From Xanthomonas sp. (lineage in GTDB: Bacteria; Pseudomonadota; Gammaproteobacteria; Xanthomonadales; Xanthomonadaceae), in the NCBI GenBank assembly GCA_018262705.1, contig JADFDQ010000010.1:51202-115201 (forward strand): a DNA stretch of 64,000 bases. The letters run 5' to 3'. Position 1 is the first letter of the stretch; every line of letters begins with the position of its first letter. A program made the position numbers and the translations under genes. The notes beneath the pieces were generated by a model. That model saw only the letters and a list, made by a program, of their open reading frames with translations, was not told where the DNA came from and made no database searches. Positions 34,979-46,373 of the stretch are shown here, in pieces.

Positions 34979-35003
34979 ACAAAAAACCCTGTAAAAACAG
35001 GGG
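34979..35003 (-). terminator. element-supplied terminator for the rebuilt tRNA-Val
   Basis: On the minus strand CCCTGT, loop TTTT, ACAGGG, then six T. It lies about 17 nt beyond the tRNA CCA end. It replaces the original terminator now stranded at 17542-17569, so the element restores both the 3' end and the terminator of the tRNA gene. Confidence 0.85.
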
Positions 35004-35018
35004 TTTAGTGTGTATTTC

Positions 35019-35067
35019 TTGGTGGGCGGTGCAGGGTTCGAACCTGCGACCCTTGCCGTGTGAAGGC
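35019..35067. repeat. attR: 49-bp tRNA-Val 3' end (right boundary of the element)
   Basis: Identical to attL at 17588-17636. Here the repeat is continuous with the 5' half of the tRNA, giving an intact gene. The element between the repeats is about 17.4 kb. Confidence 0.95.
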
Positions 35068-35094
35068 AATGCTCTACCGCTGAGCTAACCGCCC
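35020..35094 (-). tRNA. valT: tRNA-Val (anticodon CAC)
   Basis: This 75-nt tRNA on the minus strand begins GGGCGGT and ends with an encoded CCA. The acceptor stem pairs GGGCGGT with ACCGCCC. The D arm contains GCTCAGCGGTAGAGC, the anticodon loop TTCACAC gives anticodon CAC (GTG codons), and the T loop is GGTTCGAACCC-like. The 3' 49 nt are the integrase target, duplicated at attL. The symbol is provisional. Confidence 0.93.
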
Positions 35095-35320
35095 GTGAGC
35101 CGCGCATTCTACAGGATCGTCGGCCTGCGGCAAACGCTGGCAGCGCATTTCAAGGCCGCGCTCACCGTTGGATTTGCAGGTCATGGACGGGTTCTCAAGC
35201 CCCCCTGAATGCACGCATTCGCGCTTCGCGGCGGCGTCCGCGTGCGGTGTGCCGCCACCGCGCGGCTTGCGTTGAAACGAGCGAACGTCATAATCGCTGT
35301 TCCAGAGTCGAGGATCGTAC

Positions 35321-36040
35321 ATGCAGCGCTTGCCAACACTGTGCCTGTTGCTGGTTCTGAGCTTGCTTCTGAGCGCCTGCGCCAGCGGGGGCGGCGCCCG
35401 CGGCGTGCCGCGCGTCGGTGTCGGTTCGACTGGCGCGCTGCCACCGCCCGACTCCAGCAATATTGCCGTTGCCATCGAGGAAGCCAGCGACTACCGCATT
35501 GGCGGCATGGATCTGCTGTCGATCAGCGTGTTTGGCGTCGATGCGCTGAGCAAGGAAGTGCGCGTCAATGCCAAGGGCCAGATTTCTCTTCCGCTGGTCG
35601 GCACGGTTGCGGCCGGCGGGAGGACCACTCAGGAGCTCGAGGCCGAGCTGAAGCGGCTGTATTCGGCCAGCTATCTGCAGAACCCGCAGGTCAGTGTGTT
35701 CGTCAAGGAATTCGCCAGCCAGAGGATCACCCTCGAAGGAGAGCTGGGGCATCCGGGCATCTTCCCCATCAGCGACAAGATCACCCTGTTGCAGGCCATC
35801 GCGATGGCTGGGGGCATCAAGGAAGAGACTGCCGATCCGCGCGGCGTCGTTGTCATGCGCCAGGTCGAAGGCAGGAGGATGGCGGCTGCCTACGACATGC
35901 GAATGTTGCGCAACGGCACCATGGAAGATCCGCAACTCTACGGCGGCGATATCGTCGTGGTCGAGGCGTCGGGCAGCAAGTCGGCGATGCGAAGTTTTCT
36001 TAAGGCCATGCCGATCCTCGGCCTGTTCCGCTGGTTTTGA
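35321..36040 (+). CDS. Wza/GumB-like outer-membrane polysaccharide export lipoprotein
   Basis: This 239-residue OPX-family lipoprotein has a signal peptide ending in lipobox LLSAC with lipidated C20. A Poly_export domain follows (DYRIGGMDLLSISVFGVDAL, VRVNAKGQISLPLVGTV, about residues 57-130). A SLBB-like domain comes next (ITLEGELGHPGIFPISDKIT, GGI, about 143-205). It lacks the long C-terminal amphipathic helix of E. coli Wza, as is usual for GumB-type proteins. ATG 35321 with AGGA about 8 nt upstream. First gene of a four-gene plus-strand cluster whose promoter must lie in the 226-bp gap after tRNA-Val, where no other feature was seen. Confidence 0.9.
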   Translation: MQRLPTLCLLLVLSLLLSACASGGGARGVPRVGVGSTGALPPPDSSNIAVAIEEASDYRIGGMDLLSISVFGVDALSKEVRVNAKGQISLPLVGTVAAGGRTTQELEAELKRLYSASYLQNPQVSVFVKEFASQRITLEGELGHPGIFPISDKITLLQAIAMAGGIKEETADPRGVVVMRQVEGRRMAAAYDMRMLRNGTMEDPQLYGGDIVVVEASGSKSAMRSFLKAMPILGLFRWF

Positions 36041-36063
36041 AGCCTCGACAAGGATAGCTTCGA

Positions 36064-38364
36064 ATGACTGATGACAACCTTCCGGTCGATCCGGCGCAGG
36101 GTGGCGACCGGCTTCCGGCGCGCCAGGACCCCGTCGAGCGGCGTGCGCTTGCTCTGGCGCATGGACGCGGGGCGCTGAGCCTGTTTGAAGACCAGAGCGA
36201 GGACGAGGCCAGCGAATTCGACCTGCGCAAATATTGGCACATCCTGCTGAAGTGGCGCTGGCTGGTGGTCAGCATTGCCGCCGCGGTCACCGCGCTGGCG
36301 CTGGTCAACACGTTGATGACGACCCCGATGTACAGCGCGCAGGCACTGGTCCAGATCGATGCCAGGGCCGCGGACATGGGGGCTGTCGCAACGGGCATGC
36401 CGGCGCCCACCGACTGGGGATGGGATGACGAATACCTGCAGACCCAGCTCGAGTTGCTCAAGAGTCGGAGTCTGTCGGAACGCGTGGCCACGCGCCTGAA
36501 TCTCGATCAGGCCGCGCTCGACCGTCTCGAGGCCCCGAGTTGGCTGGGCCGCCTGACCGGGCTGATCCGCCCGCAGTCCGCCGCGCCGGCAGCGGGCAAG
36601 CCCAAGCCCGCTGCCACTGCCCAGTCCAATGCGATTCGCGATGCCGTCGCCGGCGAAGTGCAGGGTGGTTTGAGCGTGAATCGGGTTGAAAACACCCGCT
36701 TGGTCTGGATCCGCTACGACAGCTCGTCCCCCGATTTCGCGGTGCGCACCGCCAACGCGATTGCGGAAGAGTTCATCGCTTCTAACCAGGAGCAGTACAG
36801 CGGACGCTCGAGTTTCGCGCGGAACTACCTTGAGGAACAGATCGCGGCGACCAAGGCCAAGCTCGAGGTGTCCGAGCGCAAGCTGGTCGAATACGCGCGT
36901 TCGCAGGGACTGACGATCACCGATGACGAGGGACGCACATTGGCGCTGGAAAGCCTGACCCAGCTCAGCACGGCGCTGGCGCAGGCGCAGCAGGCGCGAA
37001 TCAAGGCGCAGGCGCGCTGGCGCAGCGGCGCGACTTCAACGGAGCAGTTGACCGCTTCGGCGATCGGGCCGCTGCAGCAGCAGCGCGCGGTGCTGATGGC
37101 GCAATACCAGCAGAAGCTGGCCACGTTCAAGCCGGATTATCCGGACATGATCCAGCTGCGCCAGCAAATCGACGAGACCGACAAGCAGATCGCCGCCGAA
37201 CGCGGTCGGGTCGGCGGTTCGGTCAAGGCCGAGTACGACGCTGCGGCCGCCGAGGAATCCGCGCTGTCGGCGCAAGTCGAGCAGCTGCGCACGCAAGCCT
37301 TTGCGGCCAGCAGCAACAGCATCGAGTACAACATCCTCAAGCGCGACGTCGACACCAATCGCCAGCTCTACGATGGCCTGCTGCAGCGCTACAAGGAAAT
37401 CGGCGCGAGTAGCCAGGCGAATGCGAACAACATCAGCATCGTCGATGCGGCGCAGGGAGCGGGGCGGTTCAAACCCAATGTCGTCCAGGATCTGAGTCGT
37501 GGCGTAATGTTCGGAATTTTACTGGGCATGCTCGCCGCTTTCCTGCTGGAATATCTTGACGACACCCTGAAGTCTCCGCAGGACATCGAACAGAAGCTGC
37601 GGCTGGCCGTGCTTGGCGTGGTGCCGAAGGTGGCCGACGGCAAGCGGGTCGCAGACGTCGCTGCCGATCCCGGCTCCGGCTTCTCGGAGGCCTACCGCTC
37701 GGTGCGCGCGGCCTTGCAGTTCTCCACCGACCACGGCGTACCGCGCACCTTGCTGATCACCAGTCCCGGGCCCGGCGAGGGCAAATCGACGGCGGCGCTG
37801 GCGCTGGCGCGAAACTTTGCGCGGTTGGGCAAGAACGTGCTGCTGGTCGAAGGCGATTTGCGCAATCCGTCGCTGCATAAAACGTTGGGTATCAAGACCG
37901 CAGTCTCTGGATTGAGCGGCCTGCTGTCCGGGTCTGAGTCGCTGACGGCGGTCGTCCAGCCGAGTGGGGAAGAGGGTTTGTCGGTCATCCTGGCCGGCCC
38001 GCTGCCGCCGAATCCGGCCGAACTGCTGTCCGGTTCCAAGCTGGTCTCGATGCTGACCGTGGCCGTCGAGCGTTTTGACCAAGTCATCATCGATGGTCCG
38101 CCGGTGCTGGGGTTGGCCGACGCCCCGATCCTGTCCAACGTGGTGGATGGAAGCGTATTGCTCGTCGACGCAGGGCACACCAAGATCCGCACGGCGCAGA
38201 TTGCGCTCAAGCGACTGATGGCTGCGCGCGCGCGCGTGGTCGGCGCGTTGCTGTCCAAGTACGATACCCAGAAGGCGGCGTACGGGTATGGCTACGGGTA
38301 CGGCTACAACTACGATTATGGACGTGCCTCCCGCGAAGGAAAGTTGAAACTGACGAAGGGTTGA
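36064..38364 (+). CDS. Wzc-like polysaccharide co-polymerase / bacterial tyrosine autokinase
   Basis: This 766-residue inner-membrane protein has a cytoplasmic N-terminus and TM1 near residues 75-95 (WLVVSIAAAVTALALV). A large periplasmic Wzz/GNVR coiled-coil region follows, with TM2 near residues 479-497 (VMFGILLGMLAAFLLEYL). The cytoplasmic BY-kinase has Walker A GPGEGKST (K574), Walker A' LLVEGDLRNP and Walker B VIIDGPP. The C-terminus is a tyrosine cluster (YGYGYGYGYNYDYG), the expected autophosphorylation tail. It controls chain length and export of an exopolysaccharide together with the OPX protein 23 bp upstream. Confidence 0.93.
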   Translation: MTDDNLPVDPAQGGDRLPARQDPVERRALALAHGRGALSLFEDQSEDEASEFDLRKYWHILLKWRWLVVSIAAAVTALALVNTLMTTPMYSAQALVQIDARAADMGAVATGMPAPTDWGWDDEYLQTQLELLKSRSLSERVATRLNLDQAALDRLEAPSWLGRLTGLIRPQSAAPAAGKPKPAATAQSNAIRDAVAGEVQGGLSVNRVENTRLVWIRYDSSSPDFAVRTANAIAEEFIASNQEQYSGRSSFARNYLEEQIAATKAKLEVSERKLVEYARSQGLTITDDEGRTLALESLTQLSTALAQAQQARIKAQARWRSGATSTEQLTASAIGPLQQQRAVLMAQYQQKLATFKPDYPDMIQLRQQIDETDKQIAAERGRVGGSVKAEYDAAAAEESALSAQVEQLRTQAFAASSNSIEYNILKRDVDTNRQLYDGLLQRYKEIGASSQANANNISIVDAAQGAGRFKPNVVQDLSRGVMFGILLGMLAAFLLEYLDDTLKSPQDIEQKLRLAVLGVVPKVADGKRVADVAADPGSGFSEAYRSVRAALQFSTDHGVPRTLLITSPGPGEGKSTAALALARNFARLGKNVLLVEGDLRNPSLHKTLGIKTAVSGLSGLLSGSESLTAVVQPSGEEGLSVILAGPLPPNPAELLSGSKLVSMLTVAVERFDQVIIDGPPVLGLADAPILSNVVDGSVLLVDAGHTKIRTAQIALKRLMAARARVVGALLSKYDTQKAAYGYGYGYGYNYDYGRASREGKLKLTKG

Positions 38365-38368
38365 GCGG

Positions 38369-39958
38369 ATGGACGGTGCGACCGGCACCGCGCTGGAATG
38401 GGCCTTGGCGCTGCAGCATGCACCGGCGGAGCGGTACCGGCTGCGCCAGCGTCCGTTGCCACCGGGGATTGCGGAGCTGCTGGCGATCGCGGCCAACGTC
38501 GCGCCGGAGGAACTGGATGCGGCGGCGGCAAGGTTGCGGGAGTCTTCCGAAACGCTTCGGGAAGCGGCGCGTTTCTATGCCCGGGAGGTTTTGTTCCACG
38601 CCGATGCCGATGCCTACCGGATTCTCGGCGTCGAAGCCGATGCGCCTATCGAACAAATCAAGGCGCACTACCGCCTGTTGCAGATCTGGCTGCATCCGGA
38701 TCGGCAGCAGAGCGGCGATGATTCCGTGTTCGCGGCGCGGGTCAACACGGCCTGGAATCAGCTGCGCAGCGGCGACCGGCGGCGCGATTATGATGCTGCC
38801 CGTAGCGACGCTGTCGGTAGCGATGACCATCGGCAATTCCGGACTGCTTCGGTAGCGAACATGCCTTCGGGTGGCGGGCGCGTTTGGCCGTCCGCCGCCC
38901 CGACCGATTCGCCAATACTTGTTCGCAAGCGCCACCGTGCATTGGTGGTTGGTTTGCTGGGCGTGTGCCTGCTGCTGGGCTGGCTGGCGGTGCGCCAAAG
39001 CGAGCAGGAGCCGGAGCCGTGGACATTCAACGAGACTGAAGCGGCGGCAAGCCCGCCAGCACCTGCTGCGACCGTGCGATCCGAAGTCCGCCCGGCAGCG
39101 CTGCCAGCGCGCAGCTTGGCGAGCCGCAGTTCGTCCCGGACGCCTGCGCCAGCGACTGTCGGGATCGACGCTCGCATGGCGCGGCCCGCGCCTGTGCCGG
39201 AACCGGAATTCGCTCCAACGCCGGTACAGCGCCTTGCCGTGGAGCCAGCGGCGACTTCGTCGCGCAGCTCCGTGCCGGTACCCATGACTGTACCGCCTGC
39301 GTCGCGCAGCGTGGCGGCTTCCGCTCGGGTTCCCTCGCCACGGCCCCCCAGGAGTTCGCCGCCGGTTGCGACTCGTACTACTCCCCCGACCTCGGCTGCG
39401 GTTGCGGCCACGCCGCGCGTGCCGCCCAGCGTACCGGCACGTGCGGCTGCACCTGCCTCGGATTCGATCGCATCGTCCGATGGCCATTCGGGCGCGGCAT
39501 CGGAAATCGACAGGACGCCACCCTTACCCGCCGCAAGCTCGGGGACAGCGGGCGAGGCCACGTTGTTCGGGCGGCTGCGGCAGGCGTTCTCGCGGCACTC
39601 GGGAGCGCGCGCCGCACCCGAGCTGGGGGTGGACGGAGATGTGGGTTTCGAACGTATCCAGCAGGCGCGCCAGGTCGGCAATCAACTCCTGCAATATCTG
39701 GCGTCCAAGAATCGGACGCCGCCTCCGATCTGGAGCAGCGCCGCGACGCTCGATCGTGCCGATGGCGTGCGCCGCGACATGCACCGCGGCGGGGCAACAA
39801 GACTCGATTCTCCGCAGTGGCGGATCGGCAAGACGGCCGCATCGCTCCGGTCGGACTATCGCGTGGCCGGCATCACCCGGGGAACGCTGTCGGCGGCCGT
39901 CGTCTGGCGCGAGGGGCGCTGGCTGGTGACTTCGATCGACCTGGAGGAAGCCCCGTGA
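38369..39958 (+). CDS. membrane-anchored J-domain protein of the polysaccharide cluster
   Basis: The domain order of this 529-residue protein is: helical N-terminus; J domain around residues 84-145 with intact HPD (H109-P110-D111; YRILGVEADAPIEQIKAHYR precedes it); one TM helix near 190-208 (RALVVGLLGVCLLLGWLAV); a long Pro/Ala/Ser/Thr-rich low-complexity stretch (about 215-400); and a C-terminal periplasmic domain (about 420-529) of unknown fold. A working HPD implies recruitment of a DnaK-type chaperone to the membrane, perhaps to assemble the export complex. It starts 4 bp after the kinase stop. Confidence 0.85.
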   Translation: MDGATGTALEWALALQHAPAERYRLRQRPLPPGIAELLAIAANVAPEELDAAAARLRESSETLREAARFYAREVLFHADADAYRILGVEADAPIEQIKAHYRLLQIWLHPDRQQSGDDSVFAARVNTAWNQLRSGDRRRDYDAARSDAVGSDDHRQFRTASVANMPSGGGRVWPSAAPTDSPILVRKRHRALVVGLLGVCLLLGWLAVRQSEQEPEPWTFNETEAAASPPAPAATVRSEVRPAALPARSLASRSSSRTPAPATVGIDARMARPAPVPEPEFAPTPVQRLAVEPAATSSRSSVPVPMTVPPASRSVAASARVPSPRPPRSSPPVATRTTPPTSAAVAATPRVPPSVPARAAAPASDSIASSDGHSGAASEIDRTPPLPAASSGTAGEATLFGRLRQAFSRHSGARAAPELGVDGDVGFERIQQARQVGNQLLQYLASKNRTPPPIWSSAATLDRADGVRRDMHRGGATRLDSPQWRIGKTAASLRSDYRVAGITRGTLSAAVVWREGRWLVTSIDLEEAP

Positions 39959-41205
39959 GGCCCGCGTTGCGCGTGGCGCTGGTCGCGGCCACGCTGGTTT
40001 TTGCCGTGTTTGCCGGATGGCGGATTGTCGGCATGCTGCAGGCAGAACGTCTTGCGAAATCGAACCCGGAGCAGGCCCTGCAGTGGCATGCGGGCGAACC
40101 GGACGCGCTGTGGGCGCTGGCGGAAGCGCGCTTGGCACGCGGCGATCGCGTCGGCGCAGCGTCCGCGGCGCGCGTGCTGTTGGCCAGAGAGCCTCTGCAG
40201 GGGCGGGCGTTTCGAATGTTGGCCGGGATTGCGGCCGAAGCGGGGCGCAGCGACGAGGCGCTCAAGCTCTATGAAATCGCGGTGCATCGCGCGCCGCGCG
40301 ATTCGCGTGCGATCGATGGTTTGGTCCAGCAGTATTTGCAGCGCGAAAATTACCCGGCTGCGCTGCACTGGATCGATTTCTACCTGCGCACCTCGCCGGA
40401 TCGCGCCGCAGCCAGCGGGCGGGTCCTTGGCCGACTGGTGCCAATGGCGCTCGATGGCCGTTTTGCCGGGGCGCTGGTCGAGATCTTGCGCAGCGACCCG
40501 CCGTGGCGAGCCGGCATGCTGCGCGCGCTGGGTTCCAATCCCACGGCGGCCAGCCGGGTGTTCGGGGAACTCGACGCCGATCGCGATCTGACGTCGGACG
40601 AATTCGCCAACTGGATCGGCGGGCTCATTGCGGCCGGAGAGTGGGACGAAGCCCATGCACGCTGGTCTGCGCACGTGGCCGGGGGCGGGCGAGCCGGCCT
40701 GTACAACGGCGATTTTTCGCGCGATCCGGCCGGGTTCGGCTTCGACTGGCGGTTGCCGTCCGATGCCGATGCGGCAACGGATTTCGAGCCGATGCAAAAT
40801 GGCACGCGTCGCGCGCTTCGGCTCAGGTTCTTCGAGCGTCCAACCCGCGGCGTGCTTCTGGCGCATCCCTTGCATCTTGCTTCCGGCAATTATCTGTTGA
40901 AGATGCGCATGCGCGGCAGCGAGCTGCACAGTGCTGCCGGTCTGGTCTGGCAATTCGTCTGCGCCGGCAAGCAGGGGGCGGTGGCGATCTCCGATCCCGT
41001 ACTCGGCAGCTTCGACTGGACGGCTTCCGAAATGGTTGTTTCGATTCCGGCCCAGAACTGTCCCGGTCAGTGGCTGCGCTTGGTCAACCCCGTCCAGAAC
41101 GGGGCTGCAGCGCGGGTTTCCGGTGTGCTGTGGCTGGATGACGCCCGCATTGATCCGGTCGCAGATGCGCATGCATCGGCATCGGCTCCTGTCCCGGCGC
41201 GGTAG
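39955..41205 (+). CDS. TPR-containing membrane/periplasmic protein with C-terminal beta-sandwich-like domain
   Basis: This 416-residue protein has an N-terminal TM anchor (VALVAATLVFAVFAGWRIV). TPR-like helical repeats cover about residues 30-180 (DALWALAEARLARGDRVGAA; RSDEALKLYEIAVHRAPRD). The C-terminal half (about 230-400) is beta-rich and resembles a carbohydrate-binding-module-like sandwich, an impression rather than a match. GTG start at 39955 overlaps the J-protein stop, with GGAGGA 7 nt upstream. It belongs with the polysaccharide export genes, probably as a scaffold. Last gene of the cluster. Confidence 0.8.
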   Translation: MRPALRVALVAATLVFAVFAGWRIVGMLQAERLAKSNPEQALQWHAGEPDALWALAEARLARGDRVGAASAARVLLAREPLQGRAFRMLAGIAAEAGRSDEALKLYEIAVHRAPRDSRAIDGLVQQYLQRENYPAALHWIDFYLRTSPDRAAASGRVLGRLVPMALDGRFAGALVEILRSDPPWRAGMLRALGSNPTAASRVFGELDADRDLTSDEFANWIGGLIAAGEWDEAHARWSAHVAGGGRAGLYNGDFSRDPAGFGFDWRLPSDADAATDFEPMQNGTRRALRLRFFERPTRGVLLAHPLHLASGNYLLKMRMRGSELHSAAGLVWQFVCAGKQGAVAISDPVLGSFDWTASEMVVSIPAQNCPGQWLRLVNPVQNGAAARVSGVLWLDDARIDPVADAHASASAPVPAR

Positions 41206-41303
41206 GAATCCTGTTGTTGCAAGCGGCAGCCCAGCTGCTGAAGCGCGAAAAACTCCAGATGCCGTTTGCATGCGCGCCGTGCCGATGCACCTGGTGATGC
41301 CAG

Positions 41304-41336
41304 AAAAAAGGCGGGACGCTTGAAAGCGCCCCGTCC
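41304..41336 (-). terminator. rho-independent terminator of acnA
   Basis: On the minus strand, GGACGGGGCGCT and AGCGTCCCGCC form an imperfect stem-loop followed by six T. It lies about 27 nt after the acnA stop. Confidence 0.75.
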
Positions 41337-41362
41337 ATGCAACCGACAACAGGACTCTGGCG

Positions 41363-44116
<2,754 letters not shown>

Positions 44117-44211
44117 GGGATTGCTCCGTGCAGGGACGCCGAAAGTCTAGGGTTGCCTGCGTGACAGGTTCGTGAGCCGCTGTCGCGCGCCGGGCTATGG
44201 TACGCCAAAAA

Positions 44212-44236
44212 AAGTATGTATGCTTCACCCATACTT
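44212..44236. promoter_or_regulatory. AAGTATG/CATACTT dyad, candidate AbrB-type operator
   Basis: AAGTATG (44212-44218) and CATACTT (44230-44236) form a perfect dyad 20 bp upstream of the antitoxin start. This fits autoregulation by the AbrB/PIN complex. Confidence 0.6.
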
Positions 44237-44255
44237 GATGTGTCGGAGAAGGGCG

Positions 44256-44504
44256 ATGGATGTCACCATGGGCGAGCGTGGACAGGTCACCCTGCCCAAA
44301 CCGGTGCGCGATGCGCTGGGACTGGTGAAGGGCAGCGTGCTCAAGGTCGAACTGGACGGCGGCCGGATCGTGTTGCGTAAGGACGCCAGCGAGGCGCTGC
44401 GCAAGGTGCGCGGCACGTTCCGCCTGGTGGACGGATTGGCGACCACCGACGAAGCCATGCGCGCTTTGCGCGGCCGCGCCCCGGGCGCACGCGGCAAGGG
44501 TTGA
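44256..44504 (+). CDS. AbrB-family (SpoVT-like) antitoxin
   Basis: This 82-residue swapped-hairpin DNA-binding protein starts MDVTMGERGQVTLPKPVRDA and has LGLVKGSVLKVELDGGRIVL. The C-terminal ~30 residues are the toxin-binding segment. AGAAGGG lies about 6 nt before the ATG. It ends 6 bp before the PIN gene and is expected to neutralise it and repress the operon through the dyad upstream. Confidence 0.88.
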   Translation: MDVTMGERGQVTLPKPVRDALGLVKGSVLKVELDGGRIVLRKDASEALRKVRGTFRLVDGLATTDEAMRALRGRAPGARGKG

Positions 44505-44510
44505 TCGACC

Positions 44511-44915
44511 ATGATTGCGCTGGATTCCCCGGTTCTGATCGATCTGCTGGTGGGCGATCCGCGCCACGCGGCGGCGGCCGAGGCCTGCATCGGCGACGCG
44601 CTGGCACGCGACGATGTGGTGGTGTGCGAGGCGGTGGTGGCCGAGGTGCAGGCGGTGCTGGAAACCTCGGTCAGCCTGATGGAGCCGCTGGCCACCCTCG
44701 GAATCCGCTATCTGCCCGCCAGCGAAGGCGCGGCGATGCGCGCCGGGCACATGCTGCGGCGGTTTCGGGCCCGCGGCGGCAGCCGCGAACGGCTGGTGGC
44801 CGACTTCCTGATCGGCGCCCACGCGCTGCTGCAGTGCGAGGCGCTGATCACCCGCGATGCGGGTTTCTTCCGGGATTATTTCAAGGGCTTGAAGTTGGTC
44901 GTTCCCGGGGCTTGA
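44511..44915 (+). CDS. PIN-domain ribonuclease toxin (VapC-like)
   Basis: This 134-residue PIN-domain protein has acidic metal ligands at the expected places: D5 (IALDSPVLIDLL), E45 (EAVVAEV), D98 (LVADFLIGAHAL) and D116 (LITRDAGFFRDYF). VapC-type toxins cleave tRNA or rRNA; the target here is unknown. All four acidic residues are intact, so the toxin should be active. Second gene of a two-gene toxin-antitoxin operon. Confidence 0.9.
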   Translation: MIALDSPVLIDLLVGDPRHAAAAEACIGDALARDDVVVCEAVVAEVQAVLETSVSLMEPLATLGIRYLPASEGAAMRAGHMLRRFRARGGSRERLVADFLIGAHALLQCEALITRDAGFFRDYFKGLKLVVPGA

Positions 44916-45267
44916 GAAAAGGTTGCCGCGCGCCAGTTGGAGCGTTCGCGGATCGGAGGGGCGGATGCCGGTTTCCGCGCTGTCGGACAGGGGGGGAACC
45001 GGCAAAAAGTGCGAGTGTCGACTCCGTCACGGCCCGTGATTTCAGAATGAAAAAAACGTCCGCTCCGACCGCCTTGTTGCGTTGAACCTTGTGCTAGGCT
45101 CCGGTTCACGAGGGGTGAATGGGGTTATCCCTCGTATGGGGGGTTCCCATGGATTCTTCGGAATTGGACACTGTGCGCAGGCGGCCGATGAAGCTGCCTG
45201 TGCTTGGTTCCGAACCCGTGTATCGGTCAAGTCCAGCGCCCCTTCCATACATTGTGGAGTGCTTTAC

Positions 45268-45609
45268 ATGATTTCCATTCGTACTTCGATCCTGGCTGCG
45301 TGCATGGCGGGCCTGTTCACCTTCGGGGCAGCCTCACAGGCAAGCGCCGCCGACCGTCATGTCGTGATCAAGAACAAGACCAGCTACACCATGGTGCGTT
45401 TTTATGCGTCGCGTTCCTCGACCACCGATTGGGAAGAAGACATCCTCGGCGATCGCGTCCTGAAGTCCGGCGGCCAGGTCCGGATCAACATCGACGACGG
45501 CACCGGCGCCTGCATCTATGACTTCAAGGCGGTGTTCAGCAACGGCAACGAAGCGACCCGCAGCAAAATCAACGTGTGCGAGATCGGCGAGTACACCTAC
45601 ACCGATTGA
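45268..45609 (+). CDS. small secreted protein of unknown function
   Basis: This 113-residue protein has a signal peptide (ISIRTSILAACMAGLFTFGA, cleavage after ASA near residue 31). The compact mature domain contains two cysteines that could form a disulfide (GACIYDFKAVF and KINVCEIGEY). It resembles an uncharacterised family of short exported proteobacterial proteins with the pattern YTMVRFYAS...DDGxGACxYDFKAVF; function unknown. GGAG lies 8 nt before the ATG. The 352-bp gap upstream (44916-45267) contains no convincing gene; TTGTTG and TAGGCT near 45073-45100 may be a promoter. Confidence 0.8.
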   Translation: MISIRTSILAACMAGLFTFGAASQASAADRHVVIKNKTSYTMVRFYASRSSTTDWEEDILGDRVLKSGGQVRINIDDGTGACIYDFKAVFSNGNEATRSKINVCEIGEYTYTD

Positions 45610-45638
45610 CGCTTCGCGTCCGGCTTGCCTGAGGAATT

Positions 45639-45658
45639 GCGCGCCAAGGACGGCGCGC
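45639..45658. terminator. hairpin between convergent secreted-protein gene and hflD
   Basis: GCGCGCC, 6-nt loop, GGCGCGC. It lies between two convergent gene ends; there is no T tract, so termination is uncertain. Confidence 0.35.
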
Positions 45659-45761
45659 GTCCGCTTCGGCCGATGCAGGCGGTCGATGTGCAGTGTTGCT
45701 GTTTTTCGTGACGCTGCGAGCCGGCCAGTCGCTCGCAGTAGCGGATCCGGCTTTCCCGGGG

Positions 45762-46373
45762 CTAGGCCAGCCGCGCGTCGATCGCGGCCGCCATCGCGCG
45801 GCGCTGGAACACGAAGTCCCACAGGCTGCCGCCGAGCTGGCGCCAGAGCACGGCCGAGCGCAGTGCGGCCAGCAGCAGGGCGCGGATTTCCGCCACCACG
45901 CCGGCCTGGCCGAGGTAGTGCGGGTTGCCTTGCACCATCACCCGCGGGCGCAGCGTCGAAACGGTCTCGGCGTAGAGTCCGGCCAATTCCGAAATGGTGT
46001 CGGGGTCGGTGCTTGCCTGCGTGCGGCCGCTGGTTTCCAGTTGTCGCAGCGCGGTTTGCACCCGCTCAGTCATTTCGTCGTTGCGGATGAAGCGGCGTTC
46101 GAGCTGCAACACGGCCAGCACCAAGCGTCCCAACGCTTCGTCCTTGTTGCCGTGGGCGAGGTAGTCCCGCAACAGGCCCAGACCGCTGCGCAGGTTGCCG
46201 GCATTGCCGTACACCGCCTCGGCGCTGGCTGCATCGATCCGGAATACGCTGTCCAGCGCGGCTTCGACCTGGTGATTTTCGAACTGCCCGGTCTCGGCGA
46301 TGCGGCGAACCTGCGCCAGCGCCTGCAGCAGGCCGGCCAAGGCCAGGGTGCGGTCGTCGATATTGATGTTCAT
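45762..46373 (-). CDS. hflD: HflD family protein (high frequency lysogenisation protein homologue)
   Basis: This 203-residue helical protein matches HflD ([50 protein letters not shown] C-terminus), a peripheral membrane protein known in E. coli for binding lambda CII. Its usual genomic place is directly after mnmA, as here. ATG at 46373 overlaps the mnmA stop (ATGA), so the two genes are translationally coupled. Confidence 0.92.
   Translation of the reverse strand: MNINIDDRTLALAGLLQALAQVRRIAETGQFENHQVEAALDSVFRIDAASAEAVYGNAGNLRSGLGLLRDYLAHGNKDEALGRLVLAVLQLERRFIRNDEMTERVQTALRQLETSGRTQASTDPDTISELAGLYAETVSTLRPRVMVQGNPHYLGQAGVVAEIRALLLAALRSAVLWRQLGGSLWDFVFQRRAMAAAIDARLA

Noticed and set aside
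45149..45271. A 40-residue frame ending in an ATGA overlap with the secreted-protein gene
   Set aside because: The third codon positions are not GC-biased like neighbouring genes and there is no recognisable feature; the overlap alone is weak evidence.
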